From an uncultured Eubacteriales bacterium (GTDB lineage Bacteria > Bacillota > Clostridia > Oscillospirales > Oscillospiraceae): a stretch of 43,263 nt of DNA. The DNA lies in assembly GCA_902492005.1 (NCBI GenBank), contig CABUJV010000017.1, forward strand, positions 1 through 43,263. Reading direction: 5' to 3'. Positions 6,226 through 14,863 of the stretch are shown here, one piece after another. The first letter of the stretch is position 1; each line of letters opens with the position of its first letter. Under the pieces are notes generated by a model, which searched no databases, was not told the origin of the DNA, and saw nothing but the letters and a program-made list of their open reading frames with translations. Position numbers and translations under genes: made by a program.

Positions 6226-7149
6226 ATGCACAGCTGCTCCCGCCTTCTGGGACATGCCTTTGCCCTGCTGGTCACCATCGTGTGGGGCACTACTTTTATC
6301 TCCACCAAGCTGCTTCTGCGGGCGTATGACCCGCTGGCCATCATGACCTACCGCTTCGTCATCGCCTGGGTGATCCTGTTCTTCCTCCACCCGAAGCCGC
6401 TGCTGCCCAAAAGCCTGCGGGAGGAGCTCCCCTTTATGGCGGCGGGACTCACCGGCCTCACCCTCTATTTCATTCTGGAAAACACCGCCCTAGCCTATAC
6501 CCTGGCCTCCACCGTGGGCATCATCATCTCGGCGGCCCCCATGTTCTCGGCGCTGATGCTGTGGCTCTGCCGCCGGGCGCCCCGACCCCGCCGGTCCTTC
6601 TTCGCCGGCTTCGTCCTAGCACTCACCGGCATCACCCTGATCTCCCTGGCCCGGGGCGAGGCCCTGGACTTTAACCCGCTGGGTAGCCTGCTCACCCTGG
6701 GCGCCGCCTTCTGCTGGGGCTGCTACGGCGTCTGCGTGGAGCTGACCCGCAGCTCCGGCTGCACCAATCTTCAGGTCACCCGCAAGGTCTTTTTCTGGGG
6801 GCTGGTCTTTACAGCCCCGCTGCTGGCCGTTCTCCGGCCAGACCTCTCCCCCGCCCGCCTGGCCGCACCCGGCCTGCTCTTCAACATCCTCTATCTGGGC
6901 GTGGGGGCCTCCGCCATCTGCTTCGTCCTGTGGAATAAGGCTCTGTCCCTTTTGGGATCGGTGTCCACCAACGTATACATCTATCTGACCCCGGTGGTCG
7001 CGCTCTTCGCCTCCGCCCTTATCCTCCGCGAGCCGGTCACCCTTCAGGCACTGGCCGCCATTGCCCTGATCCTGGCCGGCCTGTGGCTGTCCCAGAAAAA
7101 GCCCGGAGCGCTGCCCGAAGAGGCTCCCGTCTCCCCCTCCTCTACTTGA
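6226..7149 (+). CDS. EamA-family (DMT) transporter
   Basis: This 307-residue membrane protein has ten hydrophobic segments in two repeats of five, the EamA/DMT fold. The first repeat starts LLGHAFALLVTIVWGTTFIS, with the family WGTTFIxxK motif. The second carries LLTLGAAFCWGCYGVCVELT and ends YIYLTPVVALFASALIL. Relatives export amino acids, metabolites or drugs; the substrate is not visible. ATG 6226 was chosen because GAGGAAAGGA precedes it by about 11 bases and the first membrane helix follows at once. It lies 19 bases after the DtxR-like gene, so it is probably co-transcribed and ends at the bidirectional terminator. Confidence 0.88.
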   Translation: MHSCSRLLGHAFALLVTIVWGTTFISTKLLLRAYDPLAIMTYRFVIAWVILFFLHPKPLLPKSLREELPFMAAGLTGLTLYFILENTALAYTLASTVGIIISAAPMFSALMLWLCRRAPRPRRSFFAGFVLALTGITLISLARGEALDFNPLGSLLTLGAAFCWGCYGVCVELTRSSGCTNLQVTRKVFFWGLVFTAPLLAVLRPDLSPARLAAPGLLFNILYLGVGASAICFVLWNKALSLLGSVSTNVYIYLTPVVALFASALILREPVTLQALAAIALILAGLWLSQKKPGALPEEAPVSPSST

Positions 7150-7152
7150 CAA

Positions 7153-7185
7153 AAACGCCCGGTCCGCTATGCGGACCGGGCGTTT
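7153..7185. terminator. Bidirectional terminator
   Basis: A 15-bp stem (7153-7167 with 7171-7185) with a TAT loop has A and T runs on opposite sides. It serves both the rightward exporter and the leftward 130-residue protein. Confidence 0.9.
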
Positions 7186-7189
7186 CTTC

Positions 7190-7582
7190 TTACTCCTGGG
7201 GCTCTTCCGGCTTGGAGTCCTCCACGGGGGCCGCAGGTTCCTCGGGCGCCACCTCAGTCTCAGCGGAACAGCAGCCGCAGCCGCACGCATCGTCGGAGAC
7301 GTCGTTGGCCGCCTTGATCTCGCTGATCTTGGCCCGGTTCTCCTCGATCTTCTGCTTGGACGCGGTAATCTTCTCACACAGCGCCGCGTAGGCGCCCTCG
7401 GGCGCCATGCCCCGCTCGGCGTAGTAGAGCTTGCCCAGCTCAATATAGGCCTTGCGGATGTTGTCCTCCTCGGTGGAGTTTGCAATGTTCAGCTTGGCCA
7501 CGTCGGTGAGCTCCTTCGCCTTGGCCACGCCGCTCTGGGTCAGGTCCAGCGCCCGGCTCTTCAGTTCGTCAAAAGAAATCAT
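7190..7582 (-). CDS. Coiled-coil hypothetical protein with Cys-rich motif
   Basis: This 130-residue cytosolic protein begins MISFDELKSRALDLTQSGVA. A helical, coiled-coil-prone region spans about residues 15-90 (KAKELTDVAKLNIANSTEEDN; EKITASKQKIEENRAKISEI). A compact CGCGCC cluster sits at about 98-103, with an acidic, proline-rich tail of 25 residues. The Cys cluster could bind a metal. AGGAGGT lies ahead of ATG 7582, and a -35/-10 pair is seen at 7660-7632. It is reminiscent of clostridial proteins of unknown function found beside zinc-ribbon genes; no activity can be assigned. Confidence 0.75.
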   Translation of the reverse strand: MISFDELKSRALDLTQSGVAKAKELTDVAKLNIANSTEEDNIRKAYIELGKLYYAERGMAPEGAYAALCEKITASKQKIEENRAKISEIKAANDVSDDACGCGCCSAETEVAPEEPAAPVEDSKPEEPQE

Positions 7583-7631
7583 ATCAAAAACCTCCTATTG
7601 CATTCTTCTCATATTTTTGGAATCTGGCCTT

Positions 7632-7660
7632 ATTGTATACGTATTTTCAGCGGGGCGCAA
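7632..7660 (-). promoter_or_regulatory. Promoter of the coiled-coil protein
   Basis: On the minus strand TTGCGC (7660-7655) and TACAAT (7637-7632) are 17 bp apart, about 50 bases before the start codon. Confidence 0.6.
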
Positions 7661-7718
7661 GTTGTCCCCGTGGAAATTCATGTTTTTTTAATCTTTTTTC
7701 AATCCGGATTTAGAAAAA

Positions 7719-9500
7719 TTATGGATTGGCGATACGCTCCGCCAGATCCGTAAGGTAGAGCCAGCGCTCCATTTTCTCCTCCAGCCGGGCCTCCAGCTCC
7801 TCCTGCCTCGCCTGGAGGTCCTGCAGGGCCACGTAATCGCTGACCCGCTCCTCCTGCTCCGCCCGAACGGCGGCCAGCTCTCCCTCCAGGGCGGCGATGT
7901 CGGCGTCGATGGTCTCGTACTCCCGCTGCTCCTTGTAGCTGAACCTCAGCTTTTTGGGGCCGGCGGGTTTCTCCTGGGCCCGCTTCGCCCCACTGGGCCG
8001 GGGCGTCTTTTCCCGCTGTGCCTCCGCCCGGGCGGCCAGATAGTCCGAATATCCCCCGGTATAGCCCTGCACCGTTCTGCCCTCCCCCACGGCAAAGATC
8101 CGCCGGGCCATCTTATCGAGAAAATAGCGGTCGTGAGACACGGCGATAACCGCCCCGGGGAAGGTCTCCAGATAGTCCTCCAGGACGGTGAGGGTCTGGA
8201 TGTCCAGGTCGTTGGTGGGCTCATCCAGCAGCAGCACGTTGGGGGCGGTGCACAGGATGGACAGCAGGAACAGCCGCCGCTTCTCCCCGCCGGAGAGCCT
8301 GTCGATGGGGGCCCACTGCTCCTGTCTGGGGAAGAGAAACTTCTCCAGGAGCTGGGAGGCGGTGAGAGAGCCCTCCGGGGTTTCGATGCGGCTGCCGATG
8401 TCCTTCACATAATCGATGACCCGCATGTCCGCCGCCATGGGCGGGGTCTCCTGGGCAAAGTAGCCGATGCGCACCGTCTCCCCGGTCACCACCTCTCCCC
8501 CGTCGGGGGCCAGCCGCCCGGCGATGAGGTTCAGCAGGGTGCTCTTGCCGCTGCCGTTGGGGCCCACGACCCCGATGCGGTCATCCCGGAGCAGCATCAA
8601 GTCGAAATCCTGCAGTACGGTCCTGCCCCCAAACGCCTTGGACACCCCGTGGAGCTCAATGGTCTTTTTCCCCAGACGGCTGGACCGGGCGGACAGCTCC
8701 AGCTCGGCCCGCTTCTCCGGCCCGGCCTGGTCCCGCAGGGCCTCATACCGCTCCAGCCGCTCCCGGCTCTTGGTCCCCCGGGCGGTGGGGCCCTGCATCA
8801 CCCACTGGTACTCCCGCCGGAGGATGGACTGACGCTTGCGCTCGCTGGCCGCCTCCATCTCCTCCCGCCGGGCCTTGGCCTCCAGGTATTTGGCGTAGCT
8901 CCCCTCGTAAAAGGCGAGCTTGCCCCGCTCCACCTCTGCGATGCGCTCCACCACCCGCTCCAGGAAATAGCGGTCGTGGGTGACCATCACCAGCGCCCCC
9001 TTGAACTGGCGCAGCCGCTCCTCCAGCCAGGCCACCATCTCGGCGTCCAGGTGGTTGGTGGGCTCGTCCAGGATAAGCACGTCGCAGTCGTGGACCAGCG
9101 CGGTGGCCAAGGCCGTCCGCTTGCGCTGCCCGCCGGAGAGCTCCCCCACCCGCTGTTCAAAATTGGTGACGCCCAGGCGGGTGAGGACGCTCTTGGCCTC
9201 GTACTCCCGGAGCTCCCGGGCCTCGGGGGACAGGCGGTCAAAGACCTGCTCCAGCACGGTGCGCGCCGGGTCGAAGGCCGGGTTCTGAGGGAGATATTCC
9301 AGCCGCACGTTGGGGTCCCGGGCCACCGTACCCCCGTCGGGCTCCTCCGCCCCCGCCAGGATGCGCAGCAAGGTGGACTTACCGCTGCCGTTCACCCCGA
9401 TGACCCCCAGCTTCTGTCCCCGCTCCAGATAGAGCGACGCCCCGTCCAGCACGGCCCGGGTCCCGTATATTTTTGTGATGTGTTCTGCGGAAAGCAGCAT
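7719..9500 (-). CDS. ABC-F family ATPase, Uup-like
   Basis: This 593-residue protein has two ABC ATPase domains and no membrane segments. Walker A motifs are GVNGSGKST (near residue 37) and GPNGSGKST. Signatures are LSGGQRKR and LSGGEKRR; Walker B motifs are LILDEPTNHLD and LLLDEPTNDLD. A charged interdomain linker (EAKARREEMEAASERKRQSI) joins them. The C-terminal 80 residues form a coiled coil (ALEGELAAVRAEQEERVSDY), as in Uup, which binds nucleic acid. ABC-F proteins act on the ribosome. ATG 9500 is preferred over TTG 9518 because AAGGAG sits 8 bases before it. It follows the SPL-like gene by 14 bases in one operon. Confidence 0.92.
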   Translation of the reverse strand: MLLSAEHITKIYGTRAVLDGASLYLERGQKLGVIGVNGSGKSTLLRILAGAEEPDGGTVARDPNVRLEYLPQNPAFDPARTVLEQVFDRLSPEARELREYEAKSVLTRLGVTNFEQRVGELSGGQRKRTALATALVHDCDVLILDEPTNHLDAEMVAWLEERLRQFKGALVMVTHDRYFLERVVERIAEVERGKLAFYEGSYAKYLEAKARREEMEAASERKRQSILRREYQWVMQGPTARGTKSRERLERYEALRDQAGPEKRAELELSARSSRLGKKTIELHGVSKAFGGRTVLQDFDLMLLRDDRIGVVGPNGSGKSTLLNLIAGRLAPDGGEVVTGETVRIGYFAQETPPMAADMRVIDYVKDIGSRIETPEGSLTASQLLEKFLFPRQEQWAPIDRLSGGEKRRLFLLSILCTAPNVLLLDEPTNDLDIQTLTVLEDYLETFPGAVIAVSHDRYFLDKMARRIFAVGEGRTVQGYTGGYSDYLAARAEAQREKTPRPSGAKRAQEKPAGPKKLRFSYKEQREYETIDADIAALEGELAAVRAEQEERVSDYVALQDLQARQEELEARLEEKMERWLYLTDLAERIANP

Positions 9501-9514
9501 GGCTGCCGCTCCTT

Positions 9515-10405
9515 TCAATCAAAAAAACGGAGCTGCCGGTCTTCATAGCCCCGCTGGTAGTTGGCCGTGATGTGCTTCATCTCGCACAAAAGCCCTAGCT
9601 CGCCGCACCGCCGGACGAACACCTCCCACAGCCGCCCGGCCCGGGGGCTGGTGCAGACATACCGGTCCCCATAGCGCTTTTCGTGCTTTTCCCGCAGGCC
9701 CCGGCCAGGGAAGGCGGCCTCCAGCCGGTCCAGATACCAGCTCCGCTGGCCCTGCCGCTGGGTCATGCCGAAGGCGGGGTAGATGTATCGGGCCCCGGCC
9801 TCCGCCGCCGCCTCGGTCACCGCCAGAACGTTCTCCTCGGTGTCCTCCACGAAGGGGAGCACCGGCATCAGCAGGATGCATACCGGGATGCCCGCCCTGG
9901 ACAGCGCCCGCACGGCCTCCAGCCGCCGGGTCGGGCTGGGCGCCCGCGGCTCCAACTTGCCGGCCAGAGCGTCGTCCACCGTGGTGAGCGTCAGCTTGCA
10001 CAGCACCGGGGAGTGGCTCTGGATGAACTGGAGCAGATCGATGTCACGCACCACCAAATCGCTCTTGGTGGCCAGGGTGACCCCGAAGCCGTAGGCGTCC
10101 AGCAGGGCCAGCGCATTCCGGGTGAGCTGGAGCTTGCGCTCAAACGGGTTGTAGGGATCGCTCATGGCCCCCATACCCACGATGCCGGGACGGAGCTTGC
10201 GCCGGAGGTCGTCCCGCAGAACGGCCAGGGCGTTCTCCTTGACCCGCACAGTATCAAAGTCCTCCACCTGGTAGCAGTCGCTCCGGCTGTCGCAGTAGAT
10301 GCAGCCATGGCAGCAGCCCCGGTACAGATTCATGGTGTAGTCCGTGCCGAACCAGGAGCGATCCCTGGTCCGGTGCAGCAGATGCTTGGCCGGGACAGAT
10401 TCCAA
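9515..10405 (-). CDS. SPL-family radical SAM protein
   Basis: This 296-residue protein has the radical SAM cluster motif at C31, C35 and C38 (GCCHGCIYCDSRSDCY) and the SPL-family signatures NLYRGC and GMGAMSDPYNPFE. TKSDLVVRDIDLL follows, then the C-terminal half of a barrel. The best-known relative is spore photoproduct lyase, which repairs UV-induced spore thymine dimers, but this shorter Rv2578c-like branch has no proven substrate. It is the first gene of a two-gene leftward operon with the ABC-F gene. The start ATG 10405 follows GCGAGGGAG. Confidence 0.85.
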   Translation of the reverse strand: MESVPAKHLLHRTRDRSWFGTDYTMNLYRGCCHGCIYCDSRSDCYQVEDFDTVRVKENALAVLRDDLRRKLRPGIVGMGAMSDPYNPFERKLQLTRNALALLDAYGFGVTLATKSDLVVRDIDLLQFIQSHSPVLCKLTLTTVDDALAGKLEPRAPSPTRRLEAVRALSRAGIPVCILLMPVLPFVEDTEENVLAVTEAAAEAGARYIYPAFGMTQRQGQRSWYLDRLEAAFPGRGLREKHEKRYGDRYVCTSPRAGRLWEVFVRRCGELGLLCEMKHITANYQRGYEDRQLRFFD

Positions 10406-10518
10406 CTCCCTCGCCTCCGTTCACTTTAGTGTATCACAATCCGGAGAAAATTCGTATCTTTTCTTTTGTTTTGAAGTATGATATCCTATTGGCTGTTGTG
10501 AATTTTGGAGGGATATCC

Positions 10519-11736
10519 ATGAAGCATAAGCTGCCCCTTTCCGTGCAGATCCTGATCGGCCTGCTCCTGGGCATCCTGGCCGGCCTGACCCTGCAGGCCG
10601 CACCGGAGGTCGCCCAGACTTATATCAAGCCCTTCGGCACCGTATTCCTCAACCTCATCAAAATGGTGGTGGTGCCGCTGGTGTTCGCCTCCATCACCGT
10701 GGGCACCTGCGGCCTGGGAGACGCCAAAAAGGTGGGCCGCATCGGCGGAAAGACCATCTTGTTCTACCTGTGCACTACCGCGCTGGCCGTCACGCTGGGT
10801 CTGCTGGCGGCCAACCTCTTTCCGGTGGGCCGGGGGCTGGGCCAGGTGGCGCAAGAATCCGCCGGAGCCGCCGGGACGACGGTCAGCGTTGCCGACACCC
10901 TGCTGAATATTGTCCCCACCAACCCCGTATCCGCACTGGCCGAGGGCAATATGCTCCAGATTATCTTTTTCGCCCTGTGTCTGGGCGGGGCCATCCTGCT
11001 CATCGGAGAGAAAGGCCGGCCCCTGCTGGCGGTGTGCGACAGTCTGGCCGAGGCCATGTACGCCCTCACCGGATTCATCATGAAGCTGGCCCCCGCCGCC
11101 GTCTTCGCCCTCATCGCCCCGGTGGTGGCCGAGCTGGGCCCCCGGGTGCTGCTGTCCTTTTTGGGGGTGATCCTGGTGGTATACGGGGCCTGCCTGCTCC
11201 ACATGCTGGCGGGCTACTCCATCGCCGTGGGAGGCATCGCCCGGGTCAATCCCCTGACCTTCTTCCAGACCGCCCTGCCCGCTCTGGTATTCGCCTTCTC
11301 CTCCGCCAGCTCGGCGGGCACCCTCCCCTTTTCCATGGAGGCCGCCCGCAGGCTGGGGGTGCCCGCCCCGGTACGCTCCTTCGTCCTCCCCCTGGGCGCC
11401 ACCATCAACATGGACGGCACCGCCATCTACCAGGGGGTGTGCGCCCTCTTCATCGCCAACGCCTACGGCATCCCTCTGGATCTGGGGCAGCAGGTCACCA
11501 TCGTGCTCACCTGCACGCTGGCCTCCATCGGCACCGCCGGGGTTCCCGGCGCGGGGGTGGTGATGCTCACCCTGGTGCTCCAGTCGGTGGGCCTGCCCGT
11601 GGAGGGGGTGGCCCTGGTGGCGGGTATCGACCGCATCCTGGACATGGCCCGCACCGCCGTCAACATCGCCGGCGATCTCGCATGCTCCGCCGTGGTGGCC
11701 GCCACCGAGGGCGGGCTGAAACCGGAGCGCCCATAA
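10519..11736 (+). CDS. Dicarboxylate/amino acid:cation symporter (DAACS)
   Basis: This 405-residue membrane protein of the GltP/DctA/SstT family starts MKHKLPLSVQILIGLLLGIL. The FVLPLGATINMDGTAIYQG block is the substrate- and sodium-binding NMDGT motif of transmembrane segment 7. AFSSASSAGTLP is the serine-rich re-entrant hairpin HP1, and VPGAGVVML with VAGIDRILDMARTAVNIAGD gives HP2 and TM8. It probably imports glutamate, aspartate or C4-dicarboxylates with protons or sodium. ATG 10519 follows TTGGAGGG by about 7 bases. The gene is divergent from the SPL-like gene and ends in a large hairpin. Confidence 0.92.
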   Translation: MKHKLPLSVQILIGLLLGILAGLTLQAAPEVAQTYIKPFGTVFLNLIKMVVVPLVFASITVGTCGLGDAKKVGRIGGKTILFYLCTTALAVTLGLLAANLFPVGRGLGQVAQESAGAAGTTVSVADTLLNIVPTNPVSALAEGNMLQIIFFALCLGGAILLIGEKGRPLLAVCDSLAEAMYALTGFIMKLAPAAVFALIAPVVAELGPRVLLSFLGVILVVYGACLLHMLAGYSIAVGGIARVNPLTFFQTALPALVFAFSSASSAGTLPFSMEAARRLGVPAPVRSFVLPLGATINMDGTAIYQGVCALFIANAYGIPLDLGQQVTIVLTCTLASIGTAGVPGAGVVMLTLVLQSVGLPVEGVALVAGIDRILDMARTAVNIAGDLACSAVVAATEGGLKPERP

Positions 11737-11781
11737 GGAGCAAGGGGACCGGCGAGCGCGCTCGCCGGTCCCCTTGCTCCT
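11736..11781. terminator. Long bidirectional terminator
   Basis: A 46-base perfect palindrome centred on GCGC forms a stem of over 20 bp and is followed by ATTTT. It lies between the convergent symporter and GtrA genes. Confidence 0.9.
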
Positions 11782-12184
11782 ATTTTCCCTTTCGGAAGGC
11801 GAAAAAACGCTGTCCGAAGTAGTTGAACACGGTATACAGCCCCATGCCCACCAGCTTGGAGAGCCGCTCGAACCAGATCACGGGCACAGCGTTGGGCTCT
11901 TGGGGGATAGGCACCAGCACCTTGGCCAGCCCGTACCCCGCTACATAGCACACCGCCACGTTGACGGCGAACTTCACCGCCGACCGGCCCAGCTTTTCCT
12001 GACTGTGGAAGGTGAAGCGCCGGTTGAGGAAGAAGCTCATCACCGCCCCGGCCACATAGGCGATGGCGGTGGAGGGCCAGTAGCCCAGCCCCTCCAGAAG
12101 GAACATGAGGAACAGGGATAGCAGGGTGTTGCCCACCCCCACCAGCAGGAATTTGGGAATTGAGCTGTCAATCAGTCTGGCCAT
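11780..12184 (-). CDS. GtrA-family membrane protein
   Basis: This 134-residue protein with four hydrophobic segments has the GtrA hallmark: a short N-terminal helix entering FLLVGVGNTLLSLFLMFLLE, YVAGAVMSFFLNRRFTF after the second segment, and a C-terminal KLVGMGLYTVFNYFGQRFFAF. GtrA proteins are thought to move or support polyprenyl-phosphate-linked sugars across the membrane for wall-polymer decoration. Its ATG lies inside the last codons of the upstream glycosyltransferase (17-base overlap), so the two are translationally coupled and probably act as a pair. Confidence 0.9.
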   Translation of the reverse strand: MARLIDSSIPKFLLVGVGNTLLSLFLMFLLEGLGYWPSTAIAYVAGAVMSFFLNRRFTFHSQEKLGRSAVKFAVNVAVCYVAGYGLAKVLVPIPQEPNAVPVIWFERLSKLVGMGLYTVFNYFGQRFFAFRKGK

Positions 12185-13139
12185 GTCCGTCCTCCAGCAC
12201 CTCCCGGATCAGGAACCGGGGGCGGCCCTTGGTCTCCAGGTAGATTTTTCCGATATACTCCCCGATGACCCCCAGGGACAGCAGGATCAGCCCCCCGATG
12301 GCCCAGACGGAGCAGATGACGCTGGCCCAGCCCAGAACGGTCTCCCCGTGGGCCCAGCGGACGATGGAGTAGATCAGCATCAGGATGCTGATGAAAAAGA
12401 TGAGGAAGCCCAGGGCGGTAATGTAGCGGATGGGCTTCACCGACAGGGAGGTGATGCCCTCCATGGCGAAGGAGAGCATCTTCCTGAGGGGGTACTTGCT
12501 CTCGCCGGCGAACCGCTCGCCCCGCTCGTACTCCACGGCGGCACTGGGATAGCCCACCAGGGGCACGATCCCCCGGAGGAAGAGGTTGACTTCCTTGAAC
12601 GCCGCCAACCCCTCCAGGGCCCGGCGGGAGAGCAGGCGGTAATCAGCGTGGTTGAACACCGTCTCGGCCCCCAGGGCGTTCATCACCCGGTAAAACCCCT
12701 CGGCGGTGAAGCGCTTGAAAAAGGTATCGTTCTTTCGGGAGGAGCGGACGCCGTACACCACGTCGCACCCCTCGTAGTACTTGTCCACCATGGCGTCCAC
12801 CGCGCCGATGTCGTCCTGGAGGTCGGCGTCCATGGAGATGACCATGTCGGCCCGGTCCTTGGCGGTCATCAGTCCGGCCAGCAGGGCGTTCTGGTGGCCC
12901 CGGTTGCGGCTCAGGTCCGCGCCGGAGAACAGCGGGCACTGCCGGTGCAGGTCGGAGATCACCGCCCAGGTGTGGTCCCGGGAGCCGTCGTTGACAAAGA
13001 GGACCCGGCTCTGATCAGAGATCCGCCCGGCGGCCGTCAGCGCCTCCAGTTTCGCCCGGAGGCGGCGGGCGGTCTCAGGCAGGACCTCCTCCTCATTGTA
13101 GCAGGGAACGACGATATAGAGGGTATCCGGATGTTCCAC
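12168..13139 (-). CDS. GT2 polyprenyl-phosphate glycosyltransferase (GtrB/DPM1-like)
   Basis: This 323-residue protein has a GT-A domain: TLYIVVPCYNEEEVLPETA, VLFVNDGSRDHTW, then MDADLQDD as the metal-binding DxD region. Two C-terminal transmembrane helices follow (YITALGFLIFFISILMLIYS; SVICSVWAIGGLILLSLGVIGEYIG), as in GtrB. It should transfer glucose or another sugar from a nucleotide donor to undecaprenyl phosphate on the inner membrane face. GTG 13139 is preferred: GGGAGTG is upstream, and longer frames start with non-family residues. Coupling to gtrA supports a role in decorating wall polymers. Confidence 0.9.
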   Translation of the reverse strand: MEHPDTLYIVVPCYNEEEVLPETARRLRAKLEALTAAGRISDQSRVLFVNDGSRDHTWAVISDLHRQCPLFSGADLSRNRGHQNALLAGLMTAKDRADMVISMDADLQDDIGAVDAMVDKYYEGCDVVYGVRSSRKNDTFFKRFTAEGFYRVMNALGAETVFNHADYRLLSRRALEGLAAFKEVNLFLRGIVPLVGYPSAAVEYERGERFAGESKYPLRKMLSFAMEGITSLSVKPIRYITALGFLIFFISILMLIYSIVRWAHGETVLGWASVICSVWAIGGLILLSLGVIGEYIGKIYLETKGRPRFLIREVLEDGHGQTD

Positions 13140-13220
13140 GGAGTCTTCACTCCCTTGTGTTTTATCATTTTTTCGATTATACCCCCTTTGGACGAAAAAA
13201 GCCATCCTTGTGTTCCAAAT

Positions 13221-13934
13221 TTACTCGCTCAGAATGGAGCGCAGGCGTTCCATCGCCCTGCGCTCAATGCGGGACACCTGCACCTGGCTCACCCCCAGCA
13301 CCTTGGCCGCCTTGTCCTGGGTGAGATTTTTATAGTACCGCAGGAAGATGACCTGCTTTTCCCGGTCGGGCAGGCTCTCAATGGCCCCCCGGAGGGCCAG
13401 CTTCTCCACCACGCCCTCCTCCATGCCCTCGGTGCCCAGGACGGACTCCAGGGTGAAGCCCCCGTCCCCCGTCTCCATCTGGAGGGAGGCCACCGGCAGG
13501 TTGGCCTCCTCGGCGGCGGCGATGTCCTCGGGCTCCAGCCCCGTCTCCTCGGAGAGCTCGGAGAGGGTGGGCTCCCGGCCCAGCAGGTGGGTCAGCCGGT
13601 CCCGGGCGGTCCGGATGGCGGTGCCCCGCTCCTTGACTCCCCGGCTGACCTTCACCGCCCCGTCGTCCCGGAGAAAGCGCCGGATCTCCCCGGCGATCTT
13701 GGGCACGGCGTAGGTGGAGAACTGACAGCCGTAGGCGGGGGCGAAGCCCCGCACCGCCTTGAGAAAGCCCAGGCAGCCCAGCTGATACAGGTCCTCCGGG
13801 TCTGCGCCGCGGCCGTAATAGCGCCGGACGATGGACCAGATGAGCCCGGCGTTCTCCTCCAGCATCCGCTCGCAGGCCTCGTTGTCCCCGTTGTGGGCGG
13901 CTTCCAGGAGAGAGGAGGCCTCCAGCGCGCTCAT
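13221..13934 (-). CDS. sigF: Forespore sigma factor sigma-F
   Basis: This 237-residue sigma-70-family protein has region 2 (DLYQLGCLGFLKAVRGFAPAYGCQFSTYAVPKIAGEIRRFLRDDG). Region 3 follows (GREPTLSELSEETGLEPEDI), then region 4 (RGAIESLPDREKQVIFLRYYKN and VLGVSQVQVSRIERRAMERL). Size and gene order (spoIIAA-spoIIAB-sigF) identify the first compartment-specific sigma factor of the forespore. SpoIIAB holds it inactive until dephosphorylated SpoIIAA frees it. ATG 13934 lies 4 bases after the spoIIAB stop, so the genes are coupled. Confidence 0.96.
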   Translation of the reverse strand: MSALEASSLLEAAHNGDNEACERMLEENAGLIWSIVRRYYGRGADPEDLYQLGCLGFLKAVRGFAPAYGCQFSTYAVPKIAGEIRRFLRDDGAVKVSRGVKERGTAIRTARDRLTHLLGREPTLSELSEETGLEPEDIAAAEEANLPVASLQMETGDGGFTLESVLGTEGMEEGVVEKLALRGAIESLPDREKQVIFLRYYKNLTQDKAAKVLGVSQVQVSRIERRAMERLRSILSE

Positions 13935-13938
13935 GGGC

Positions 13939-14388
13939 TCACCGCCCGCCCGCCGTGAGGCGGCGGGCGATGCGGCGGCGCAGGGTGACGGTGGTGCCCT
14001 TGCCGGGGGCGGACTTTACCTTGAGGGCGTCCATAAAGCTCTCCATGATGGTAAAGCCCATGCCGGAGCGCTCCTCGTTCCCGGTGGTGAACAGAGGGGT
14101 GCGGGCCTGGGCCACATCGGCAATGCCTACCCCCCAGTCCTGGACCACCACCTCCAGGGTGTTGTCCTCGAAAAGCCGCAGCTTCATCCGGATTTTTCCC
14201 AGTTCGTTGGGGTAGGCGTGGACGATGCAGTTGGTCACCGCCTCGCTGACGGCGGTCTTGATGTCGTTGACCTCGTCCAGCGTGGGGTCCATCTGGGCGG
14301 CAAAGCAGGCTGCCGCCGTCCGGGCAAAGCCCTCATTGGCCGAACGGCTCAGGAATTCCACGGTGGCGCTGTTGACCGGATTTCTCAT
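13939..14388 (-). CDS. spoIIAB: Anti-sigma F factor / SpoIIAA kinase
   Basis: This 149-residue GHKL-type protein shows an N box (EAVTNCIVHAYP), a G1 box (VQDWGVGI) and a G2 region (ERSGMGFTIMESFMD), giving a Bergerat ATP-binding fold. It binds sigma-F and also phosphorylates SpoIIAA on serine. It sits between spoIIAA and sigF with small gaps (47 and 4 bases). Its length matches the family (about 146). ATG 14388 is preceded by AGGAGG. Confidence 0.96.
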   Translation of the reverse strand: MRNPVNSATVEFLSRSANEGFARTAAACFAAQMDPTLDEVNDIKTAVSEAVTNCIVHAYPNELGKIRMKLRLFEDNTLEVVVQDWGVGIADVAQARTPLFTTGNEERSGMGFTIMESFMDALKVKSAPGKGTTVTLRRRIARRLTAGGR

Positions 14389-14435
14389 ATGTATTGCCTC
14401 CTATTGGTCCGTGTGCGGCGGGACAGCCCGCCGCA

Positions 14436-14741
14436 TCACTCAAATTTCATCAGCCGGTCCAGCCCGGCGGCCCGCAGGACCTTGCCCGCCTGATCCGGCA
14501 CGTTCTGCACCGTTATGGTTCCGCCCAGCAGCCCCACCCGCCGGTGGGCCCGCAGCAGCACCGCGATCCCCGAGCTGTCCATAAAGGTCACATCTCCCAG
14601 ATCCACCGTCAGGCGGCGGGGCAGCTCCATGTCGATCTCCCGGTCCAGCACGTCCATTATCTCCCGGGCCCGGTGGTGGTCCACCTCCCCGGAAATGGTC
14701 ACCCGCAGCACCCGGTTCTCCGCCGTACAACTCACCGGCAT
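14436..14741 (-). CDS. spoIIAA: Anti-anti-sigma factor SpoIIAA
   Basis: This 101-residue STAS-domain protein has the conserved FMDSSGIAVLL with S56 matching the phosphorylated Ser58 of B. subtilis SpoIIAA. LTISGEVDHHRA-like residues appear near the N-terminus (VTISGEVDHHRA). When unphosphorylated it binds SpoIIAB-ADP and releases sigma-F. It is slightly shorter than the Bacillus protein (117). ATG 14741 follows GGGAGGG by 8 bases. I could not find a convincing sigma-H promoter between it and the upstream hairpin. Confidence 0.96.
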   Translation of the reverse strand: MPVSCTAENRVLRVTISGEVDHHRAREIMDVLDREIDMELPRRLTVDLGDVTFMDSSGIAVLLRAHRRVGLLGGTITVQNVPDQAGKVLRAAGLDRLMKFE

Positions 14742-14774
14742 CGCTTGTCCCTCCCAGTTCTCTTTGGTGTCTAT

Positions 14775-14813
14775 AAAAAATCGCAGTATACCAGAATTTG
14801 GTATACTGCGATT
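14775..14813 (-). terminator. Terminator-like inverted repeat before spoIIAA
   Basis: A perfect 15-bp inverted repeat (14779-14793 with 14799-14813) with a 5-base loop is followed on the minus strand by six T. It would end the leftward zinc-finger relic transcript ahead of spoIIAA. The arms contain GTATAC, and a TATAAT hexamer overlaps on the minus strand (14816-14811), so an operator role is also possible. Confidence 0.65.
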
Positions 14814-14863
14814 ATAACGCGGGGACGCGGGGGCTTTTTGTCGAAGTGTCTGTATTTGGAAAT

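Noticed and set aside
7690..7718. Possible terminator after the ABC-F gene
   Set aside because: Only a 6-bp stem with a long loop is present, and the minus strand is followed by A-rich rather than T-rich sequence.
12105..13958. A 617-residue rightward open frame
   Set aside because: It is antisense to the glycosyltransferase and sigF, which have clear motifs; low-complexity shadow composition.
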